Assembly (NCBI GenBank): GCA_011364905.1
Contig: RDNZ01000023.1
Coordinates: forward strand, 1 to 46,044
Origin: Candidatus Thorarchaeota archaeon
GTDB taxonomy: Archaea; Asgardarchaeota; Thorarchaeia; Thorarchaeales; Thorarchaeaceae
Direction: 5' to 3'
Length of the DNA: 46,044 bases
This document shows, one piece after another, positions 42,596-46,044 of this stretch. The notes under the pieces are model-generated. The model saw only the letters and a list, made by a program, of their open reading frames with translations, made no database searches and was not told where the DNA came from. The translations under genes and the position numbers were made by a program. Each line of letters opens with the position of its first letter. Position 1 is the stretch's first letter.

Positions 42596-43819
42596 TCACA
42601 TCTCTACTTGTTCTCTATTGCCATCCTTGTCGATTAACTCAATAATCAGTGGAGACCCTTCCCCAGTCATTCCATCCAGACTGAGATACTCCTGCATCAA
42701 GCCAAGGAAGTCAAGCGGATTAACGCAAGCTTCAGGAGGGAGCACCCCCTTTCCTGAGATCTTTTTCCGATGCGTCAGGATGGCTCCAAAGGCTGCAGGA
42801 ATTCCAGTCCCTTCGCCCATTGATTGGCCAACGGATGACATCTGGAAATTGTACTGTCTGAACTGACCATCCTCAAAGCCCTTGACAGTAATCCTAAGGC
42901 ATCCTCGTTGTTCACCAAACTTAGTTTCCCGAAGGAGGCGTTCTCTCTCCTTGATTACATAGGCTATTGCAAAATCTCGAGGAGATACTAGCTGCCCATG
43001 AACCTCAATTGGATCTTCGCTAACGGCACCAACTCTGACAATGTCCTGTGTCAATTGATAGTATTCCGGAGGAAGCACACAACCAAGGTTGGTCACCCTC
43101 TTGCACTTGATGTACCTTGGTAAAGTAATGGTTTCTGGGTGTGGATAGGGATAACAGGTGAACGAACCAATCTGATGAAAATCGACCAACTCTCGCAGAG
43201 CAATGCCATCCTCGCCAAAGTAATCAACTGTGGTGTACTCTCCATTCAGATACACAGGAATTGGAGTGGTCATACTGTGGATTCTATGCGCCACGACAGC
43301 AGGACCTTCTGAAGGTTCGCCACCGTGAGCATGAAATATGTCGATAGACTCGACTTCATCTAGCATGTGTGTTGCACAGAACTTGGCAAGAAGGTTTGCA
43401 ACACCAGGAGAACTACCCATGCCAATGAGTGCTGAGATCTCGGCCTTCTCTGCACTTTCACTCATGTCCAAGAGTTTTCGAGTGGCATCCAAGTCGTCAC
43501 AGATATCGACATAATCGACCCTGGAATCAATCACTGCTCTCATTATAGTAGGTCCGAGTTTATAGAATGGACCCGAGCAGTTAAGCACAATATCAGCATC
43601 TTTGATCACTTTCTTGACCATAGTCAAATCAGTCAAATCCACTTCAGCTGAATCCAGACGCGAGTCCCCCATCTCCGCTACATACATGTCTGCTTTCTCT
43701 TTGTTGATGTCTCCAATGATAATCTCATCGAAGTCGTCAGTTGCCACAAGCGCCTTCACTGCTTGCGTCCCAACAATGCCACAACCACCTAGGACAACGA
43801 TGCGAGACATACTCAACAT
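42596..43819 (-). CDS. Saccharopine dehydrogenase-like oxidoreductase
   Basis: A 407-residue protein with an N-terminal Rossmann fold: VVLGGCGIVGTQAVKAL (8-24), then IIIGDINKEKA and ADIVLNCSGPFYKLG. The central part ALIGMGSSPGVANLLAKF and the C-terminal domain match the saccharopine dehydrogenase/carboxynorspermidine-type family. These enzymes form or split secondary amines between an amino acid and a keto or aldehyde partner using NAD(P)H. Lysine metabolism is possible but no lys gene is near. The start is ATG 43819 or ATG 43810 (MSRIVVLGG, preferred by similarity). It is probably monocistronic, with its own TATA-like region near 43840-43850. Confidence 0.8.
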   Translation of the reverse strand: MLSMSRIVVLGGCGIVGTQAVKALVATDDFDEIIIGDINKEKADMYVAEMGDSRLDSAEVDLTDLTMVKKVIKDADIVLNCSGPFYKLGPTIMRAVIDSRVDYVDICDDLDATRKLLDMSESAEKAEISALIGMGSSPGVANLLAKFCATHMLDEVESIDIFHAHGGEPSEGPAVVAHRIHSMTTPIPVYLNGEYTTVDYFGEDGIALRELVDFHQIGSFTCYPYPHPETITLPRYIKCKRVTNLGCVLPPEYYQLTQDIVRVGAVSEDPIEVHGQLVSPRDFAIAYVIKERERLLRETKFGEQRGCLRITVKGFEDGQFRQYNFQMSSVGQSMGEGTGIPAAFGAILTHRKKISGKGVLPPEACVNPLDFLGLMQEYLSLDGMTGEGSPLIIELIDKDGNREQVEM

Positions 43820-43883
43820 AGAGATATTCCACTATTTAGTTACTTAGTTCTGGATTGGAGGATTGAATTCATACAGAGAGATA

Positions 43884-44489
43884 CTATAACAACCACGAAG
43901 TCTCGCTGAAGTGCAATCCGGTTCCTATGGGTCCATTCTCGGGATTGTTTTTCATTATGAAGCGAGGTAGTACTCGACCTTTCGAATCAAACCTGACACC
44001 CTCCATTTCAAGAATTCGCCTCTTCATCTCAAGTCCGCCTTGGAATCCACCTAGAGTTCTATCTGTTCTGATTGCTCTATGACAGGGAATAATGATGGGA
44101 AATGGGTTACGAGCAAGAGCATTACCAACTGCGCGATATGCAGTTGAATCAATCTTTCTCGCCACACTTCCATATGATGCCACTTTCCCATAGGGAATTG
44201 ACCACTCTGCTTTGAGTACTTCGATTTGAAATGGATAACACACTGAGAAATCAAGCACATCAAGAGGGAACTTTACATGCCCTCCATTAAAGTAATCTAC
44301 TAGCAAAGCCTCCACTGAATCAAAGGAATTAGATGAAGCTCTGGCATGAGGATACCGTAGTTGCACAGCTTTAAGGGCATCCTTCTTTGTTCGAGGAAGA
44401 ACTACACCTACTATTCCATCTTTGGTTATTTCACGATGAATGACACTGACGTAACCAAGTGAAGTTTCTACTAGTGTGAAATACATCAT
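43884..44489 (-). CDS. ogt: Methylated-DNA--protein-cysteine methyltransferase
   Basis: A 201-residue DNA repair protein. The reactive cysteine is C136 in NPFPIIIPCHRAI, preceded by the recognition helix SYGSVARKIDSTAYRAVGNALARN and followed by GGFQGGLEMKRRILEMEG. It takes the alkyl group from O6-alkylguanine onto this cysteine and is used once. The N-terminal domain is of normal length. ATG 44489 is chosen because AAGGAG lies five bases upstream; the open frame to 44528 would put that site inside the gene. It follows the ArsR gene by about 100 bases and may have its own promoter. Confidence 0.93.
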   Translation of the reverse strand: MMYFTLVETSLGYVSVIHREITKDGIVGVVLPRTKKDALKAVQLRYPHARASSNSFDSVEALLVDYFNGGHVKFPLDVLDFSVCYPFQIEVLKAEWSIPYGKVASYGSVARKIDSTAYRAVGNALARNPFPIIIPCHRAIRTDRTLGGFQGGLEMKRRILEMEGVRFDSKGRVLPRFIMKNNPENGPIGTGLHFSETSWLL

Positions 44490-44592
44490 CTGATCTCCTT
44501 GACAGGGCAAGGAGAATATGAACTTCAAGTTAAGGATTCTACTCTGCTTCTCCGAGAGAAACCCAGCTACGGCAAATTATTGGTTATCTATA

Positions 44593-44880
44593 CTACGCCT
44601 GTGTTGCTAGATGTCTCATAATATCTAGAGCTTTCAAGATTCCAGGATTAGAGATCGAATACAACTTTCGCGTACCATCACGTCTTACGGCAAGGATTCC
44701 AGAGCGAACAAGCTGCGAAAGGTATGAGGAAACGGTGGATTGTGAGAGGCCAATTGTGGGAAAGATATCACACTGACACATCTCACCATCAAGAACTAGC
44801 TCTACAATTTGAAGACGTACAGGATTACTTAGTGCTTTGTGAAATTCAGCACGCCACATAAGATCAGCTTCTTCACTCAT
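44593..44880 (-). CDS. ArsR/SmtB-family repressor with CxC metal site
   Basis: A 95-residue winged-helix repressor. The core is FHKALSNPVRLQIVELVLDGEMCQCDIFPTIGLSQSTVSSYLSQLVRSGIL plus the wing VRRDGTRKLYSI. C35 and C37 (MCQCDI) stand where ArsR has CVCDL, the pair that binds As(III) or soft metals. GGAGTGA six bases before the ATG lies within the end of the DGC gene. It closes the operon after two DGC proteins and a lipoyl carrier, so it probably senses a metal or thiol-reactive compound and controls them. Family and site are seen; the inducer is inferred. Confidence 0.85.
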   Translation of the reverse strand: MSEEADLMWRAEFHKALSNPVRLQIVELVLDGEMCQCDIFPTIGLSQSTVSSYLSQLVRSGILAVRRDGTRKLYSISNPGILKALDIMRHLATQA

Positions 44881-44886
44881 TATGGT

Positions 44887-45294
44887 TCACTCCCAAGTGT
44901 TTCTGAGTTCATCCACATGACTAGCAATATCATTAGAAAGTTTCTCAACTAAGTCTGAACTACTTTCTTGAATATGCCATTTCTCTTCATCCTTGAGAGA
45001 GATAAAATCAGGATAGTCTTCAAGATTAATCTCAACTGCTGGTTTGTTACTAAATCTTGCAGTACCGATAGCAGCACACATCTTTCCACAACCATCTACA
45101 GTAATAGTTGGAAATCTTTTTGCAAATCCACGCTCACCCTCACCACCTGCGAGGAATAGAGGAAGACAGATGGTTGCAGTTTCATCTGGCCTTAAATTGT
45201 GAAGGACTCGTAATGTTGCCTCTCTTGAGATATTTCCTCCAGGGCAATCCTCACCACTACAGGAAATTATTCCGACTTTTGGTAATTCACTCAT
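44887..45294 (-). CDS. DGC-domain (four-cysteine) protein 1
   Basis: A 135-residue protein of the DGC family, thought to bind zinc. Four cysteines are shared with the neighbouring paralogue: C12 (ISCSGEDC), C43 (TICLPLF), C69 (DGCGKMC) and C73; C17 is extra. The C-terminal 45 residues are helical and not in the paralogue. ATG 45294 is preferred (residue four of the longer frame from GTG 45303); it overlaps the previous stop by eight bases. The function of DGC proteins is not established. The setting, between a lipoyl carrier and an ArsR repressor, suggests metal or sulfur chemistry. Confidence 0.75.
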   Translation of the reverse strand: MSELPKVGIISCSGEDCPGGNISREATLRVLHNLRPDETATICLPLFLAGGEGERGFAKRFPTITVDGCGKMCAAIGTARFSNKPAVEINLEDYPDFISLKDEEKWHIQESSSDLVEKLSNDIASHVDELRNTWE

Positions 45295-45685
45295 CTCTAT
45301 CACTCTCCTCTTCCAGAATCACGTTTACAATATCCTTTGCTAGAAGCACACCATTAGGTCCAATATCCAAGATAGAACCAGGTTTGTGGTCAGTATTCTT
45401 TGCTAGTATTTTGGGAACCACGACCTCCATAGCAACATCCACTCCTGTACGTTCAACACATAGTGTTGCGCATTTTTTCGGACAACCATCAATCGTATAC
45501 ACACGGGATTGTTTGAGGAGATTGATTGCCTTCTGATCACCTGCGACAAGAAGAGGAAGACAAATTGTTCTATAGTCTTCTCCATTGCCAGTTTTAGTTA
45601 GTTGATACGTGGCTTCTCGTGCAACAGTTCCAAAGGCTTTCCCAATTCCACTACAGGGAATGACTACTCGTTTTGCATCACTCAT
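45287..45685 (-). CDS. DGC-domain (four-cysteine) protein 2
   Basis: A 132-residue paralogue of the next gene. Conserved cysteines are C11 (IPCSGIG), C42 (TICLPLLVAGD), C68 and C72 (IDGCPKKC), with C76 extra. The fold probably brings the four together around a metal or persulfide. The C terminus (VLLAKDIVNVILEEESDRDE) is a helix. Its ATG overlaps the stop of the lipoyl-carrier gene as ATGA. The pair may form a heterodimer, since both are kept side by side but differ outside the cysteine core. Confidence 0.78.
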   Translation of the reverse strand: MSDAKRVVIPCSGIGKAFGTVAREATYQLTKTGNGEDYRTICLPLLVAGDQKAINLLKQSRVYTIDGCPKKCATLCVERTGVDVAMEVVVPKILAKNTDHKPGSILDIGPNGVLLAKDIVNVILEEESDRDE

Positions 45686-46044
45686 TCAGACACCTTCTTT
45701 CCTAATTCATGTTTAGCTTTCTCAACACCATATGTCAGGTATTCATCTGCGGTCTTCAATAGGTCCATTTCACTACTGTCACTAGGACGTATAACATACA
45801 GCCAACCCTTTTCGTATGGGTCTTCATTTACTAACTCAGGATTATCCGCAAGCACGTTGTTCTTCTCAATGACCGTTCCTGATATTGGAGATATAATCTC
45901 CATGGCAATTTTTGTTGACTCAAAAGAGCCCAATTCGTCACCAAATTCCATCTGGGTTCCAACCTCAGCAAGCTCGACAAAATAAACATCGGAAACCATC
46001 TGTTGAAGGAGGTCTGAGAGACCTATTCTAACCAAGTCATCTTC
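45682..46044 (-). CDS. GcvH-like lipoyl carrier protein (5' end beyond the window)
   Basis: A 120-residue fragment of a glycine-cleavage H-type protein. It starts in mid-domain with EDDLVRIGLSDLLQQ, where full H proteins have a further 20-30 residues, and the frame is open to 46044; the real start lies outside. The lipoyl lysine is in ESTKIAMEIISPISG (residue 45 of the fragment). The usual end motif NPELVNEDPYEKGWLYVI and a C-terminal helix follow. It could serve glycine cleavage, but the neighbours are DGC proteins and ArsR, not GcvT or GcvP. An H-like carrier with another role is therefore likely. Lipoate could be attached by the ligase at 27.8 kb. Confidence 0.82.
   Translation of the reverse strand, partial: EDDLVRIGLSDLLQQMVSDVYFVELAEVGTQMEFGDELGSFESTKIAMEIISPISGTVIEKNNVLADNPELVNEDPYEKGWLYVIRPSDSSEMDLLKTADEYLTYGVEKAKHELGKKVSE

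Noticed and set aside
45682..46044. H protein of a complete glycine cleavage system
   Set aside because: No GcvT or GcvP in view and unusual neighbours; not excluded, because the upstream side is outside the window.

Overview
The window looks like a piece of archaeal chromosome, possibly from an Asgard (Thorarchaeia-like) lineage. The lineage is an inference from gene content and overall feel, not from a marker gene. Support for Archaea includes: TATA-type promoter elements about 25 nt before predicted transcript starts, some of them leaderless; Lrp/AsnC and ArsR-type winged-helix regulators; a tungsten-type aldehyde ferredoxin oxidoreductase; lipoate ligase, RuBisCO-like, SCP2, LRR and TPR proteins. 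Shine-Dalgarno sequences of the GGAGG/GGTGA type are also common. GGTGA about 5 nt before the start codon, or a GTGA/ATGA stop-start overlap, corrects or supports many start sites. There are no rRNA or tRNA genes, insertion sequences, CRISPR arrays or phage genes that I can see. Coding density is high and no gene-free gap exceeds about 290 bases.

Layout. 1-3.4 kb (+): a YhhN/TMEM86 membrane protein, a TPR protein and a threonine-synthase-like PLP enzyme. 3.4-7.1 kb (-): a MurL-like PP-loop epimerase candidate, a Ddl-like ATP-grasp ligase, a coupled GNAT acetyltransferase and a membrane protein with a charged tail. 7.3-11.7 kb (-): an operon of two paralogous six-helix membrane proteins, a winged-helix regulator and an anchored beta-strand-rich protein. 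It lies behind an Lrp-type regulator, and the gap carries a cluster of CAAACGTTTG operator-like repeats. 11.8-13.8 kb: an LRR protein and a PHP hydrolase diverge from one TATA element.

13.8-18.7 kb (+): SCP2 protein, radical SAM/SPASM enzyme, two paralogous single-pass membrane proteins with a conserved C-terminal tail, a methyltransferase-TPR fusion and a nitronate-monooxygenase-like enzyme. This is the best candidate for an undescribed system. 18.9-23.4 kb: an alcohol dehydrogenase plus aldehyde ferredoxin oxidoreductase pair, then PepD on the other strand. 23.5-28.9 kb: PAP2 phosphatase, acetoacetate-decarboxylase-like protein, two-gene ABC exporter and lipoate-protein ligase.

29-34.2 kb: a galactokinase-like GHMP kinase and a folate one-carbon operon (Fhs, FolD, FTCD). 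The operon can take formimino groups or formate into tetrahydrofolate intermediates. 34.3-38.9 kb: a secreted serine-hydrolase, a RuBisCO-like protein with an Old Yellow Enzyme-type reductase, and an MscS channel. 38.9-44.5 kb: an alpha/alpha-toroid protein, an FGGY kinase-PPOx-membrane protein operon, a saccharopine-dehydrogenase-like enzyme and an O6-alkylguanine-DNA methyltransferase. 44.6 kb to the end (-): a tight operon of a GcvH-like lipoyl carrier (cut by the window end), two four-cysteine DGC proteins and a CxC-type ArsR repressor.
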